From: Hyphomonadaceae bacterium | GTDB taxonomy: Bacteria; Pseudomonadota; Alphaproteobacteria; Caulobacterales; Aquidulcibacteraceae | Direction: 5' to 3' | Assembly (NCBI GenBank): GCA_019636095.1 | Contig: JAHBYF010000006.1 | Coordinates: 162,034 to 226,033, forward strand | DNA: 64,000 nucleotides | Shown: in pieces, positions 43,950 through 53,861 of the stretch | Layout of the letters: each line of letters starts with the position of its first letter | Position numbering within the stretch: the stretch's first letter is position 1 | Notes under the pieces: generated by a model | What the model saw: only the letters and a program-made list of their open reading frames with translations | Databases searched by the model: none | Told to the model about the DNA's origin: nothing | Position numbers and translations under genes: made by a program

Positions 43950-44207
43950 GTGAACATCTCAAAGTACGAGCAGCGAACGCTGCACGCGCTTGCACAAGGC
44001 GGCGCGATTCATCATCGCAAGAACACCGAAGGCCACATCATCGAGATTGACTGCATGAACCGCGACGGCTGGCGATTGGAGGACTGCACGCTCGCAATCT
44101 TCCAGCGCCTCCGTCGGCGGCGCTTCATTAGCAGCCAAGACGGCGGCCCTTATCGCATCACGCGTGATGGGTTAGCGGCTGTGAGAGCGCAGCTCGACAA
44201 TCGGTGA
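43950..44207 (+). CDS. yjhX: YjhX-family protein
   Basis: The 85-residue protein matches the YjhX/UPF0386 family: [18 protein letters not shown] at the start and [17 protein letters not shown] near the end. E. coli YjhX was described as a toxin with YjhQ as antitoxin in some screens, but its role is not settled, and no YjhQ is next to it. Winged-helix-like. Confidence 0.9.
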   Translation: MNISKYEQRTLHALAQGGAIHHRKNTEGHIIEIDCMNRDGWRLEDCTLAIFQRLRRRRFISSQDGGPYRITRDGLAAVRAQLDNR

Positions 44208-44262
44208 AGCAGGCAGCGCCGGATCCGACAGGGTCCGGCGTCAGCTCTGCACTATCGGCGCC

Positions 44263-44451
44263 TCAGCTTGGCGCGAATTCCGGCGGTCCGAACGCCAGGG
44301 TGGCGTCATTGTCGTCGCACGCCAGCTCGAACGAAGAGCAGCAGCGCGCGCAGAACGCGACATCACCAATAATAGTGCGAAAGGTCGACGCACGCCGTTG
44401 CAGCGGTGTCTGGCAGGTCGGACAAGGCTCGCCGATGTGCTTCTCGAGCAT
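44263..44451 (-). CDS. Small zinc-ribbon-like protein, 62 residues
   Basis: The protein has CPTCQTPLQRR and, 20 residues on, CARCCSSFELAC, a typical double CxxC zinc ribbon. An overlapping frame (44241-44498) is less convincing. Function unknown. It lies in a low-gene region between yjhX and the YjbR gene. Confidence 0.55.
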   Translation of the reverse strand: MLEKHIGEPCPTCQTPLQRRASTFRTIIGDVAFCARCCSSFELACDDNDATLAFGPPEFAPS

Positions 44452-44659
44452 TGGTATTCTCCGAACTCCTTCACATTAACGCAGTAATGGTTGACCAAAT
44501 CTTAGTGCGCCATCGCTGAGCTAACCCTGAAGATGCACGCAAGCTCCGCGCCGGACGCAATTGCTTACGTACTTGTGATCATGTCGATTACGGCGAAAAC
44601 GCCTCAGTTCGCGAAAACAGTGCGTTGCGTCGCACCACACAGCCACTCGGCCTGACGGC

Positions 44660-45007
44660 CTAGCCCTTCCGCTTCGCCTTCTTTGCCGCCTTCTTCGGCA
44701 ACGCCAGCGCATGTGCCGCTTTCAGGGCAGAATGCAGCAATGCGTCGTCTGCGGCTTTGAGGTCACAACGCGCCATACCCATGCGCCCCCAACCGCCCGG
44801 CAACGGCTCGATGACGCCATGTGCCTGCTCGACAAAAAACTCCTGTGTCGGCGGATCGAACATGAGGTTCACCGCCAGTTCGCCCGGCGGCAGCGTTGCG
44901 AAGATTTTGCGCTTCGTTCGGAATGCGGGTCGATCCAAGTGGACGACTTCGCTGGCGCCTTCGAGGCTCAGAGCGAGCTTACGAACACGGGCTTTGGTGA
45001 AGGCCAT
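44660..45007 (-). CDS. MmcQ/YjbR-family protein
   Basis: The 115-residue protein matches the MmcQ/YjbR (DUF419) family: KLALSLEGASEVVHLDRPAF, then a central FATLPPGELAVNLMFDP and a Lys-rich tail (KKAAKKAKRKG). The fold is like a DNA-binding dimer. Function unknown. It ends the unit after the TPR gene. Confidence 0.85.
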   Translation of the reverse strand: MAFTKARVRKLALSLEGASEVVHLDRPAFRTKRKIFATLPPGELAVNLMFDPPTQEFFVEQAHGVIEPLPGGWGRMGMARCDLKAADDALLHSALKAAHALALPKKAAKKAKRKG

Positions 45008-45015
45008 CCCACACT

Positions 45016-45744
45016 CTACTGCCGCATCCCGAAACCTTGATAGGACGGATTGTCCGGCTCAATACGGCGCGCCTGTTCATAATCATCGAGCGCGTGGGTC
45101 ATGTCCCCCATCGCTTGATAGGTGCGTCCTCGATTGTTGTAGGCCAGCGCGTATTGCGGATTGATCCGGATCGCTTCAGTGAAATCGGCGATCGAGCGCG
45201 CGTACTCGCGCTGCTGGCGGTAGAGGTTGCCGCGATTGTTGTAGGCGCCCGCGGCATCTGGATTTAGCTCGATCGCGCGGGTGAAGTCCGCAACCGCGCG
45301 AGCGAGATCGCCTCGGTCGGCATAGGCGCTGCCGCGATTGCCGTAGGCTGACGCGAAGTTCGGATCCACGAGTAGCGCCGCGTTGAAGTCGGCAATTGCG
45401 CGATCGGAAAGACCCGCTGCGCGGTTTGCGATGCCGCGATTGTTATAGGCGTTCGCAAACGATGGATTGAGACGGACCGCTTCGTCGTAATCGGCGATGG
45501 CCGAGCCATACTCGCGGTTGTCACGGAACGCGTTGCCGCGATTGTTGTAGGCTTGCGCTCGCCGCTCCGCGGCGAGGCTTGGCGTAGCGATTTGCCGCGA
45601 GCAGGCAAGCACTTGCTCGTCGTGGCTATATGCGCTGTCCTGGTTGGCGCAACGCGCGTTCAGCTCATCGGCAGTCTGCGCAGACGCCTCCGCGCTGAGC
45701 AAACCCAGCGCCGTGAACATCATAAGGGCGCGCAAAAACCGCAT
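45016..45744 (-). CDS. Secreted tetratricopeptide-repeat protein
   Basis: A 242-residue protein with a signal peptide (LMMFTALGLLSAEASA) and five near-identical TPR units from about residue 67 (AYNNRGNAFRDNREYGSAIA and repeats) ending around residue 235. TPR domains bind partner proteins. It lies eight bases upstream of the YjbR gene. Confidence 0.85.
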   Translation of the reverse strand: MRFLRALMMFTALGLLSAEASAQTADELNARCANQDSAYSHDEQVLACSRQIATPSLAAERRAQAYNNRGNAFRDNREYGSAIADYDEAVRLNPSFANAYNNRGIANRAAGLSDRAIADFNAALLVDPNFASAYGNRGSAYADRGDLARAVADFTRAIELNPDAAGAYNNRGNLYRQQREYARSIADFTEAIRINPQYALAYNNRGRTYQAMGDMTHALDDYEQARRIEPDNPSYQGFGMRQ

Positions 45745-45842
45745 CTCTTCACCATGCGACCGCGGCGTCCAGAGATCACGCCTGAACGCCGCCCAAGTGT
45801 TTTTCTCAACCGGCGGCGCTGATGCTAACCTTAAGACCGCGC

Positions 45843-46241
45843 TCAGGCCACTGGCCGCGGCGGGTCGCGCGGCACGCCGTCCTCTCCAATATCGTAATAA
45901 TCACCCTTGTCGGCCGTGAAGATGTGCTTGGCGAGCCGCGCGCCTGTCGGCGCCTCAAACGCCCCCATCGCAACACCGATCCAATCCCGAAAGACCGGAT
46001 CCCAGAACAGCGGCGAACCGCACGTACCGCAGAACCCGCGACGCACCTTCTCCGACGATTGAAACCAAGTGACCCTATCTTCCCCCTCAACCTCGACTGC
46101 CGTCTTCGGCACGTCGGTCGAAGAGAAGTAGTGCCCCGAAGATTTCCGGCACTGCGAACAATGACACGCATCGGGTCCCGGCAACTCGCACGCCACCGTA
46201 AACCGCACCGCGCCACACAGGCATGATCCCTTGTGCATCAC
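45843..46241 (-). CDS. GFA-family protein (second copy)
   Basis: A 132-residue protein with the same zinc pattern as the gene at 126: CLCG, CHCSQC and CGTCG. Its substrate is unknown; here it has no alcohol dehydrogenase neighbour. It is eight bases downstream of the DUF2834 gene and so is probably in the MFS/DUF2834 unit. Confidence 0.85.
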   Translation of the reverse strand: MMHKGSCLCGAVRFTVACELPGPDACHCSQCRKSSGHYFSSTDVPKTAVEVEGEDRVTWFQSSEKVRRGFCGTCGSPLFWDPVFRDWIGVAMGAFEAPTGARLAKHIFTADKGDYYDIGEDGVPRDPPRPVA

Positions 46242-46249
46242 CCGCCCCG

Positions 46250-46690
46250 CTAACCAACTATGGCGACACCCAACCCGATCACCGCGGCGCTCACAAGTGC
46301 TAGGCCAATAAGGTCAGTCGCCTTGAGTGACCATTTCGCCGGCGCATCCGGCACGGCCGCTATCCGCATCTCGCGTGCAATCATGAACAGTGGAAAAGTC
46401 ACGCTGATCGCGATCAGAAAACCCAGCAAAATATAGAGCCACACGAACCGCACGCCCAAGCGCCGCGCCTCAATCACCATGAACGCCGACGCCGCCAGCA
46501 AGAACAAACCAATGTCGACCGAAATCGAACGCGCCGCTGGATTGACTCGGAGATCCGGCAAGAACTGATTGAGCGCCGACATCTCACCACTCTGCCAGAC
46601 GTAGCTCAGGTTCTGTCCCCACGTCGCGATCAGCGCGATCAGCGCAACGAGCGCATAAAAGCCAACAAGCCAACGTTGTTGCGTACTCAT
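46250..46690 (-). CDS. DUF2834 membrane protein
   Basis: Start at 46690 overlaps the MFS stop by ATGA. The 146-residue product has four hydrophobic segments and the DUF2834 look (NLSYVWQSGEMSALNQFLPDL). Unknown function, translationally coupled to the MFS transporter. Confidence 0.75.
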   Translation of the reverse strand: MSTQQRWLVGFYALVALIALIATWGQNLSYVWQSGEMSALNQFLPDLRVNPAARSISVDIGLFLLAASAFMVIEARRLGVRFVWLYILLGFLIAISVTFPLFMIAREMRIAAVPDAPAKWSLKATDLIGLALVSAAVIGLGVAIVG

Positions 46691-47862
46691 GTTCCACTCC
46701 TCCCACGCGTCAGATGAAGCGCCAGCACGATCAGCGCCGCAAGTGACAACGCCACGCCGCCAAATATCAAAGCGCCGCGCGCATCCGCGTCCGTCACAAA
46801 AAATGACGCGAACAGAGGGCCCAGACTGCCGCCCACCAATTGCGCGCCGCCAATCAACAACGCCGCACGCCGGGACGGATCGGCCTCGATCGTCATCGGC
46901 ACCAGGAACGGCGTCGCAAACAGCCAAACAAAGCCCATGACCGACGCCAGCGCCACGAACGTGCCCGCCTCGGGCAACATTCCAAAACCGACGAACACGC
47001 CAAGATCAATCAGCGCACACGCGAGCAGCGTCCAGAACCAAGAGATGCGCCCCGCCAGCACCGTCGCGGCCATGCCGCCCGCAATTTGAAACGCGAGCGA
47101 GAACGAAACAGCTCGCTCAGCAACACTTGGATCGTGGCTCGCCTGCGTCGCCAACCGCTCTAGATAGACCCACGCCCCGCTCGTCGTCGCCAAGAACAGA
47201 AACGACACCGCCAGCGCCACCCAACCACGCGCATTCGGCAAACCACCCGTCGCTGCCGATGGCAACGGTGCGAGCTCCCGAGGCAGTAACAGCGCAACGC
47301 CGATGGTCAGCACGCATAGCGCGCCAAGCGCTTGAAAACCGCCATCAGGCCCGAACTGCGGCATCACCAACGCCGCTATGAACGTCACCATCGCCAACTG
47401 CCCAAGCGTTTGTGTTGTCACATAGGCGCCAGCCCAGCGTTCAGGCGTCGGCGTACGCGCGATGAAGGCGATCGCGATCCACACCAGCACGCCGCTCGGC
47501 GCGCCCGCGGCCGCGCGCAACAATGTGAGCGCATCACCGCGCACATACGGTGTGGAGGCGTCAGCAATCGCCAGTGCAATGAGCGCAACAATCGCGACCA
47601 ACTTCAGCCGCGTCGCCTTCAACAAACTGCCGGCCAAACCTGCCGTCAGCCCCATCGCCAACAATTCTGCGGTTGCAACCTGGCCCAACTGCCCCGCGCT
47701 GACGCGGCCCTCTTCAGCAAGCGCGCCAAGCAGCAGCGGTTGCAAGCCGGGAATCATCAGCCCGACGACACCGCAAAACATCAACGCAGAAATCTGCAGC
47801 GCGCTCGGCCGCGCGCCGATCCACGATGGCGCCTCGCCTACGCCCTCAGCCTCGCTCGCCAT
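46687..47862 (-). CDS. MFS transporter
   Basis: A 391-residue membrane protein with about 12 hydrophobic segments and the MFS-type motif between helices 2 and 3. Likely a drug/metabolite exporter. It begins the unit with DUF2834 and GFA. Confidence 0.88.
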   Translation of the reverse strand: MASEAEGVGEAPSWIGARPSALQISALMFCGVVGLMIPGLQPLLLGALAEEGRVSAGQLGQVATAELLAMGLTAGLAGSLLKATRLKLVAIVALIALAIADASTPYVRGDALTLLRAAAGAPSGVLVWIAIAFIARTPTPERWAGAYVTTQTLGQLAMVTFIAALVMPQFGPDGGFQALGALCVLTIGVALLLPRELAPLPSAATGGLPNARGWVALAVSFLFLATTSGAWVYLERLATQASHDPSVAERAVSFSLAFQIAGGMAATVLAGRISWFWTLLACALIDLGVFVGFGMLPEAGTFVALASVMGFVWLFATPFLVPMTIEADPSRRAALLIGGAQLVGGSLGPLFASFFVTDADARGALIFGGVALSLAALIVLALHLTRGRSGT

Positions 47863-47941
47863 AACGCCCCCGTCAGAGTCGCCTAAGCTCTACGAACGAA
47901 CCCGGCGACGCAATGCGAGAACTTGGCGCTGCGCGGAGACC

Positions 47942-49054
47942 CTAGCCCAGCCAATCCGGCTTTTTGAACGGCTTGCCGAGATCCTTCGCGACTGCCTCGT
48001 GCGTGATCGCGCCAGCGTAAACGTTGAGGCCGTTCGCCAAGTGCGGATCGTCCTGCAGCGCTTTTTTGTAGCCCTTATTGGCCAGCGCCAGCGTGAACGG
48101 CAGTGTCGCATTGTTCAGCGCAAACGCCGACGTACGCGACACAGCCCCCGGCATGTTGGCGACGCAATAGTGCACGATGCCATCGACCACGAATGTCGGT
48201 TCGGAATGCGTCGTCGCCTTCGACGTCTCAAAACAGCCGCCTTGATCGATCGAGATGTCAACCAAGACTGCGCCGGGCTTCATCGTCTTAAGCATCTCGC
48301 GCGTAATCAGCTTCGGCGCGGCGGCGCCGGCGACAAGCACCGCACCCACGACCACGTCCGCTTCCTTGATGGCTTCCGCGACAGCTGCGCCCGTCGAATA
48401 GATCGTTTCCAGACGGCCATCGAACTCCCTGTCGAGCTCTTCCAAACGCGCCGGGTTTTTGTCGAACACCATTACCCGCGCACGCATTCCAACGGCGATC
48501 TGCGCGGCATTGTAGCCGGAAACGCCGGCGCCAAGGATGACGACGTTCGCCGGTTGCACGCCAGGCACGCCGCCCAGCAACACCCCACGGCCACCGTGCG
48601 CCTTCTCCAGGAAGTACGCGCCGACTTGGATCGACATGCGACCTGCGACTTCCGACATCGGCTTTAAAAGCGGCAAGCGGCCGTCGCGATCCGTCACGGT
48701 CTCGTAGGCTATGCACGTCGCGCCCGACTTCATCAGGCCTTCGGCCTGCGCCGGGTCGGGCGCAAGGTGGAGATACGTAAACAGCGTGTGGTGCGGCTTC
48801 AGGCGCGCAATCTCGACCGCTTGCGGCTCCTTCACCTTCACGATCATCTCCGCCGTCTCGAACACGGCGTCCGCGTTGGGCAGGATTTTCACGCCGACCT
48901 TTTCGTACATTGCGTCCGGCGCGCCGATTCCCTCGCCAGCTTTCGTTTCCAGGAAGACCTCATGCCCGGCGCGTACGAGTTCGGCCGCGCTCTCCGGCGT
49001 CAGACCGACGCGATACTCATGGACCTTTATTTCCTTCGGGCAGCCGACTTTCAT
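47942..49054 (-). CDS. ald: Alanine dehydrogenase
   Basis: A 370-residue NAD-dependent enzyme that interconverts alanine and pyruvate plus ammonia. It shows the N-terminal KEIKVHEYRVGLTPESAAEL with catalytic Lys region, the FTYLHLA motif, and the Rossmann ILGAGVSGYNAAQIA. It is divergent from the Lrp-type regulator, which probably controls it. Confidence 0.95.
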   Translation of the reverse strand: MKVGCPKEIKVHEYRVGLTPESAAELVRAGHEVFLETKAGEGIGAPDAMYEKVGVKILPNADAVFETAEMIVKVKEPQAVEIARLKPHHTLFTYLHLAPDPAQAEGLMKSGATCIAYETVTDRDGRLPLLKPMSEVAGRMSIQVGAYFLEKAHGGRGVLLGGVPGVQPANVVILGAGVSGYNAAQIAVGMRARVMVFDKNPARLEELDREFDGRLETIYSTGAAVAEAIKEADVVVGAVLVAGAAAPKLITREMLKTMKPGAVLVDISIDQGGCFETSKATTHSEPTFVVDGIVHYCVANMPGAVSRTSAFALNNATLPFTLALANKGYKKALQDDPHLANGLNVYAGAITHEAVAKDLGKPFKKPDWLG

Positions 49055-49077
49055 AGGAATTCCTCCGTTGCGCGGGG

Positions 49078-49113
49078 AAATATCCCGATCGGGACGCTTT
49101 TTCTTGGATATTT
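49078..49113. promoter_or_regulatory. Candidate Lrp-type operator between ald and its regulator
   Basis: Inverted repeat AAATATCC (49078-49085) / GGATATTT (49106-49113) encloses a perfect palindrome TCCCGATCGGGA (49083-49094), in the 107-base divergent gap. It is the best candidate binding site of the neighbouring Lrp protein. Confidence 0.55.
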
Positions 49114-49161
49114 TGGGCGCAAGAGCGTTTCATGCGCCTATTTTTCAGCGTACGTTGCAAC

Positions 49162-49641
49162 ATGCCGCAAGAAATTCCCGTTCAGCTGGATGATTTCGAC
49201 CACAAGATCCTGATCGAACTTGAGCGAGACGGCGTTCTCACCGCCGCAGCTTTGGCCGAACGCGTCGGTCTGAGCCCTTCAGCTTGCCATCGCCGCGTCA
49301 AGGCGATGGAGGCCGCTGGCGTCATCGAGGGTTACGCGGCGATCCTCTCGGAAAAGGCGCTCGGCCGCAGCGCCACTGTCTTTGTCGCCGTCACATTGGA
49401 GGATCAACGCCGTGAGACCATGGCCAAGTTCGAGCGCGCCGTTGCGCTTTGTCGTGAAGTCCAAGACTGCCACTTGATGACCGGCGAGAGCGACTACCTC
49501 CTCCGCATCGTCATCGCCGACGATGACCGCTACGAGCGCATCCACCAGGACACGCTCTCGCGTCTGCCGGGCGTACGGAGACTCGTGAGCAACTTTACCA
49601 TCCGCACCGTCTTCCGCCGCGCGGCGAGCGTGGCACATTGA
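49162..49641 (+). CDS. Lrp/AsnC-family regulator
   Basis: The start at 49162 (MPQEIPVQLDDFDHKILIEL...) gives a 159-residue protein with the AsnC-type HTH (AALAERVGLSPSACHRRVKAMEAAG) and the RAM ligand-binding half. No ribosome site is clear; an ATG at 49132 could also serve. It is divergent from ald, as in many bacteria where alanine induces ald through an Lrp protein. Confidence 0.92.
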   Translation: MPQEIPVQLDDFDHKILIELERDGVLTAAALAERVGLSPSACHRRVKAMEAAGVIEGYAAILSEKALGRSATVFVAVTLEDQRRETMAKFERAVALCREVQDCHLMTGESDYLLRIVIADDDRYERIHQDTLSRLPGVRRLVSNFTIRTVFRRAASVAH

Positions 49642-49706
49642 TGCTTGCGCCGGCACTCAGCCCGCAACCTAGCGCAAGCCATCGGTGCGCTGGTACATCT
49701 GTGTTC

Positions 49707-49766
49707 TTACGTCGAAGGGCGTCGCCTCTGCGCCTTCACATGCTCGATGATGCGGCGAAGGATCAT
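49707..49766 (-). pseudogene. Stub of a third membrane-anchored paralogue
   Basis: From ATG 49766 the frame reads [19 protein letters not shown] and stops. The first 13 codons match the opening of the two intact paralogues at 50548 and 51333, and the ATG overlaps the preceding stop in the same manner. The rest of the gene is missing, so this is a deletion remnant. Confidence 0.8.
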
Positions 49767-50548
49767 TGCGCAACCTCCTCCGACAAAGCGTTCAGTCCGT
49801 CCCGAATGTTCGTGTTGTTGGACGTCAAATCGGCGATTCGCGTTTGAATATCCGCAATCCTTCGCCTCAGTTCGAGATGCAACGTTTGGTCGTTTCGGAT
49901 TCGCCGTGCCGCCTCGGCGATCAATCCAGGCGCAAGCCCAGTTTCGCACGGATAGCCGATCATGTCTTGGATACGTTGGTAGTCCCCTCGCGCTCCAAAG
50001 CGGTCACCGCAATTCGCAGCGAGTGCATTCTGGACATCATTGGGCAGGATCATTCGAAAGCGCTCTCGGTAGGCTGAGCGCGAACCCTCCTGAACGACAT
50101 CTGCAAAAACAGGCGTGGTGTATACGAGCGTCGCCAAATCGCGCAGCGACCTATCCTCGATCAACCCCATCGCGCCGGTCGAGGTTAACTCTTCATAGGT
50201 CGCGTTGCTTCGCTGGTGATTGATATATTGCGTGGCGACGAACGCATTTATCAACAACGCTTCATCGGAAATCGCCTCATCGCCCTCCAAGGCGCGAGCG
50301 GCCCGCTGAGCTGCTGTGAGCACGTCACGGTTGTACTCAACAAGACGCGCATAGCTCCACGCCTCTGTGCGGAGATCGTCGCGCAATTGATCCGCGAATT
50401 CAGCGCCGCGACGCTGGTTCGCCTGCGCGTCGTTCCAGTTCGACACTTGAGTACCGATGAACACGCCGAACACGACAATAAAGAAGTCGATCGCCACCGC
50501 CGTCCAGTTTTGCGCCTTCACTTGTTCGATGATACGACGGAGGATCAC
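49763..50548 (-). CDS. Membrane-anchored protein, paralogue A
   Basis: The 261-residue protein has a short basic N-terminus ([15 protein letters not shown]), one membrane helix at about residues 17-36 ([19 protein letters not shown]), then an approximately 220-residue helical external domain with SNWNDAQANQR. The layout resembles DUF6090-type anchored proteins; the name is uncertain. It is the second gene of a tandem pair, overlapping by ATGA. Confidence 0.75.
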   Translation of the reverse strand: MILRRIIEQVKAQNWTAVAIDFFIVVFGVFIGTQVSNWNDAQANQRRGAEFADQLRDDLRTEAWSYARLVEYNRDVLTAAQRAARALEGDEAISDEALLINAFVATQYINHQRSNATYEELTSTGAMGLIEDRSLRDLATLVYTTPVFADVVQEGSRSAYRERFRMILPNDVQNALAANCGDRFGARGDYQRIQDMIGYPCETGLAPGLIAEAARRIRNDQTLHLELRRRIADIQTRIADLTSNNTNIRDGLNALSEEVAQ

Positions 50549-51333
50549 GGTGCCCTCCTCTCTTCGAGCGCACGGATCACCGCTTCTGCCTTATCTTTAG
50601 TCGCACCGGCTAGCAACAAATGAAAGGCGGCGTCCTCGCGGGCGGCAGCGATCGTCGCACGCAACGCACGATCGTTCCTCACCAGGCGGACGAATGCGTC
50701 TTCATCGATCAAGCCTTGCGGAGACAATCCGTCTCTAATTCCGGTTTCGATGGCGCGTAGGCGGATAGGCGCAAGCGTGCGCGACTGGGTCTGCTCCAAC
50801 CCGTTGACGAGGTAATAATACTCGCGAAGAAGCTGCATCAGCTCCGGATCATTGATGAGATCGATGTTTCCGGAATTGATGAGGGCATCAAACGCAGTGC
50901 GATTGGTGTCATACATATAGCCGCCGACGATGAGCCCCCAGAGGCGGCCGAGCTCGTCTTCCGAAAGCGGCTCGCCGTCCGCGATCTGAAACGCCTCAGT
51001 CCTGGTGAACACATCATTCGCCGCCGTGTCAGAGGCGCCGAACGAGATTGCGTTGTTTAAATCTGGCGCACCGGCCGCGCGAAGCACATAGGTCGACGCG
51101 GTGACACGATCACGCGCGTCCTCTTCAACGCGCGTAAGTTCGTTGACGTCGGAGCGGATATCGGAAGCCACAGCGTCGAGATAGCGCCCAAGCGCCCGGC
51201 GATCGGCGTTGGCGGCATTCCAATTCGTAACCTGCATGCCGATGAACACGCCGAACACGACGATGAAGAAGTCGATCGCAACAGCGGTCCAGTTCTGCGC
51301 CTTAACTTGTTCGATGATACGACGGAGGATCAT
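50545..51333 (-). CDS. Membrane-anchored protein, paralogue B
   Basis: Starts at 51333, giving 262 residues. The first 33 residues are nearly identical to paralogue A, while the C-terminal domain differs strongly ([20 protein letters not shown]...). The DNA over the shared start, 50455-50548 and 51240-51333, is about 90% identical. It probably anchors in the inner membrane with a periplasmic domain. Function unknown. Confidence 0.75.
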   Translation of the reverse strand: MILRRIIEQVKAQNWTAVAIDFFIVVFGVFIGMQVTNWNAANADRRALGRYLDAVASDIRSDVNELTRVEEDARDRVTASTYVLRAAGAPDLNNAISFGASDTAANDVFTRTEAFQIADGEPLSEDELGRLWGLIVGGYMYDTNRTAFDALINSGNIDLINDPELMQLLREYYYLVNGLEQTQSRTLAPIRLRAIETGIRDGLSPQGLIDEDAFVRLVRNDRALRATIAAAREDAAFHLLLAGATKDKAEAVIRALEERRAP

Positions 51334-51461
51334 GAATATCGCCTGCCCCAGCAAAGAACGAAACATGTCGGAGTTGACCCCCCTTGTCATCCCGATAGCC
51401 TCTGATGGAGGCGCCCGCCGGGCGAGTTGGGCGTCACAGTTTCCCGATCGCGGTTCGCCAC

Positions 51462-51501
51462 GCTCAAGTCCGAGCTTGAGTCTCGCGCCTCCTGGCGCGA
51501 G
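51462..51501 (+). other. Hairpins in the acs leader
   Basis: CTCAAG/CTTGAG (51462-51467, 51474-51479) and TCTCGCGCC/GGCGCGAGA (51480-51488, 51493-51501) form two adjacent hairpins 29 bases before the acs start codon. They may be a leader structure or a repetitive element. Confidence 0.45.
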
Positions 51502-51529
51502 AAAGGGCCACCACAACAAAGGAAACGCG

Positions 51530-53479
51530 ATGTCCGATCCCGTCGTCATTCCGGTCCCGAAGGAATGGGAGGAGCGCGCTTACGTCGATGACGTGAAGTA
51601 CCGCGCCATGCACGCGAGCGCCCTCGCCGATCCCGAAGCGTTCTGGGGCGTGCATGGCCAGCGCCTCGATTGGATCACGCCCTACACCAAGGTGAAGGAC
51701 ACGAGCTTCAACGAAGCCGACTTTCACATCCGCTGGTATTGGGACGGCGTCCTCAACGTCTCGGCGAATTGCATCGACCGTCATCTCGAAAAACGTGGCG
51801 ATCAGGTCGCGATCATCTGGGAGGGCGACGATCCTCATCAATCGCGCCACATCTCCTATCGCGAACTCCACGATGAAGTCTGCCGCTTCGCCAATGTGTT
51901 GAAGGCGCGCGGCGTCAAGAAAGGTGATCGTGTCACCATCTATATGCCGATGATTCCAGAAGCGGCCTACGCGATGCTCGCGTGCTCGCGCATCGGCGCC
52001 ATCCATTCAGTCGTTTTCGGCGGCTTTTCACCCGAAAGCCTCGCCAATCGCATCAATGATTGTGAGTCCAAGTGCGTCATCACTGCCGATGAAGGCGTAC
52101 GCGGCGGCAAAATCATTCCGCTCAAGCAGAACGTCGACGAAGCGCTTGCGCACGCGCATGTGACGACGAATGTCGACACGGTCATCGTCGTCACGCGCAC
52201 CGGCGCCGGGGCGCCGATGACTGAGGGCCGCGACGTCGTCTATGAAGACGCCGCCGCTGACGCCGCCGCCGAATGCGCGCCGGAGCCCATGAACGCGGAA
52301 GATCCGCTCTTCATCCTCTACACTTCAGGCTCCACCGGCAAACCCAAGGGCGTCTTGCACACGACCGGCGGTTACCTCGTCTATGCCTCGATGACGCACC
52401 AATACGTCTTCGATTATCACGATGGCGATATCTACTGGTGCACGGCTGATGTGGGCTGGGTGACCGGCCACACCTACATCGTCTACGGCCCGCTCGCGAA
52501 CGGCGCGACTACGCTCATGTTCGAAGGTGTGCCGAACTACCCAAATGTTTCGCGCTTCTGGGAAGTGATCGACAAACACAAGGTCAACATCTTCTACACC
52601 GCGCCTACCGCGATCCGCGCTCTGATGCGTGACGGCGAAGAGCCGGTGAAGCGCACCTCGCGAGAAAGCTTGCGCCTCATCGGCACTGTCGGCGAACCGA
52701 TCAATCCGGAAGCCTGGCTCTGGTATTATCGCACGGTCGGCGACTCTCGTTGTCCGGTTGTCGACACTTGGTGGCAAACCGAAACCGGCGCCGCGCTGAT
52801 CACCAATCTCCCCGGCGCAACCGCAATGAAACCAGGCTCGGCGACACGCCCCTTCTTCGGCATCAAGCCTGCGCTCGTCGACGAAAAGGGCAATTTTCTC
52901 GATGGCGCGATCAGCGGCAATCTCGTGCTGCTCGATTCCTGGCCGGGGCAGATGCGCACCGTCTACGGCGATCACCAACGCTTCTTCGACACCTACTTCC
53001 GCACCTATCCCGGCATGTACTTCACCGGCGACGGCTGCCGCCGCGACGAGGACGGCTATTACTGGATCACAGGCCGCGTCGATGATGTGCTCAATGTCAG
53101 CGGCCACCGCATCGGCACCGCCGAAATCGAAAGCGCGCTCGTCGCCGACACGAAGGTCGCCGAAGCCGCCGTCGTCGGCTATCCGCACGACATCAAGGGA
53201 CAAGGCATCTATTGTTACGTCACGCTGAAGCAAGGTGTCGAACCGAGCGACGAACTGAAGCGCGAGCTCGTGTCAGTCGTGCGCAGCGAAATTGGTCCAA
53301 CCGCAACGCCGGACATCATCCAATGGGCGCCGGGGCTGCCAAAAACCCGCAGCGGCAAGATCATGCGTCGCATCCTGCGCAAAATCGCTGAGAACGACCT
53401 TGGCAATCTCGGCGACACCTCAACCCTTGCCGACCCCGCCGTCGTTGACGACCTCGTTGCAAACCGCGCTGGCGGCTAG
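51530..53479 (+). CDS. acs: Acetyl-CoA synthetase
   Basis: A 649-residue AMP-forming enzyme that makes acetyl-CoA from acetate. Start at 51530 ([13 protein letters not shown]). It has the P-loop [27 protein letters not shown], and the C-terminal [15 protein letters not shown] with the lysine that is acetylated in regulation. Length is standard. Confidence 0.97.
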   Translation: MSDPVVIPVPKEWEERAYVDDVKYRAMHASALADPEAFWGVHGQRLDWITPYTKVKDTSFNEADFHIRWYWDGVLNVSANCIDRHLEKRGDQVAIIWEGDDPHQSRHISYRELHDEVCRFANVLKARGVKKGDRVTIYMPMIPEAAYAMLACSRIGAIHSVVFGGFSPESLANRINDCESKCVITADEGVRGGKIIPLKQNVDEALAHAHVTTNVDTVIVVTRTGAGAPMTEGRDVVYEDAAADAAAECAPEPMNAEDPLFILYTSGSTGKPKGVLHTTGGYLVYASMTHQYVFDYHDGDIYWCTADVGWVTGHTYIVYGPLANGATTLMFEGVPNYPNVSRFWEVIDKHKVNIFYTAPTAIRALMRDGEEPVKRTSRESLRLIGTVGEPINPEAWLWYYRTVGDSRCPVVDTWWQTETGAALITNLPGATAMKPGSATRPFFGIKPALVDEKGNFLDGAISGNLVLLDSWPGQMRTVYGDHQRFFDTYFRTYPGMYFTGDGCRRDEDGYYWITGRVDDVLNVSGHRIGTAEIESALVADTKVAEAAVVGYPHDIKGQGIYCYVTLKQGVEPSDELKRELVSVVRSEIGPTATPDIIQWAPGLPKTRSGKIMRRILRKIAENDLGNLGDTSTLADPAVVDDLVANRAGG

Positions 53480-53482
53480 GCA

Positions 53483-53830
53483 ATGGCGCACCGCATCTAC
53501 GCAATCAGCTTCGCCAGCGTTTACCCGCACTACATCGCCAAGGCTGAGAAGAAAGGCCGCACCAAAGCGGAAGTGGATGAGATCATCCGCTGGCTCACTG
53601 GCTATGCGCAGAAGAAGCTCGACTCTCAGATCGCGGCGAAAGTCAACTTTGAAGACTTCTTCGACCAAGCGCCGAAGCTGAACCCGTCGCGGTCCCTCAT
53701 CACCGGCGTCGTATGTGGCGTTTGTGTCGAAGACGTCGAAGAGCCGCTGATGCAGGAAATCCGCTACCTCGATAAGCTTGTCGACGAACTCGCCAAAGGC
53801 AAGGCGATGGAAAAGATCTTGCGCAAGTAG
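53483..53830 (+). CDS. DUF2200 protein
   Basis: The 115-residue protein matches DUF2200: [33 protein letters not shown]...[31 protein letters not shown]. Cytosolic, unknown function. It follows acs by three bases, so it is probably co-transcribed. Confidence 0.9.
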   Translation: MAHRIYAISFASVYPHYIAKAEKKGRTKAEVDEIIRWLTGYAQKKLDSQIAAKVNFEDFFDQAPKLNPSRSLITGVVCGVCVEDVEEPLMQEIRYLDKLVDELAKGKAMEKILRK

Positions 53831-53861
53831 CCGTGCGCAGCGGGGCGTGCTACGACGCGGC

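Noticed and set aside
43950..44207. YjhX as part of a toxin-antitoxin pair
   Set aside because: No YjhQ-like partner is next to it; the nearby zinc-ribbon gene is on the other strand.
44533..44661. Short plus-strand frame of about 42 codons in the gap before the YjbR gene
   Set aside because: No ribosome site, no family resemblance and ordinary length for chance in this GC range.
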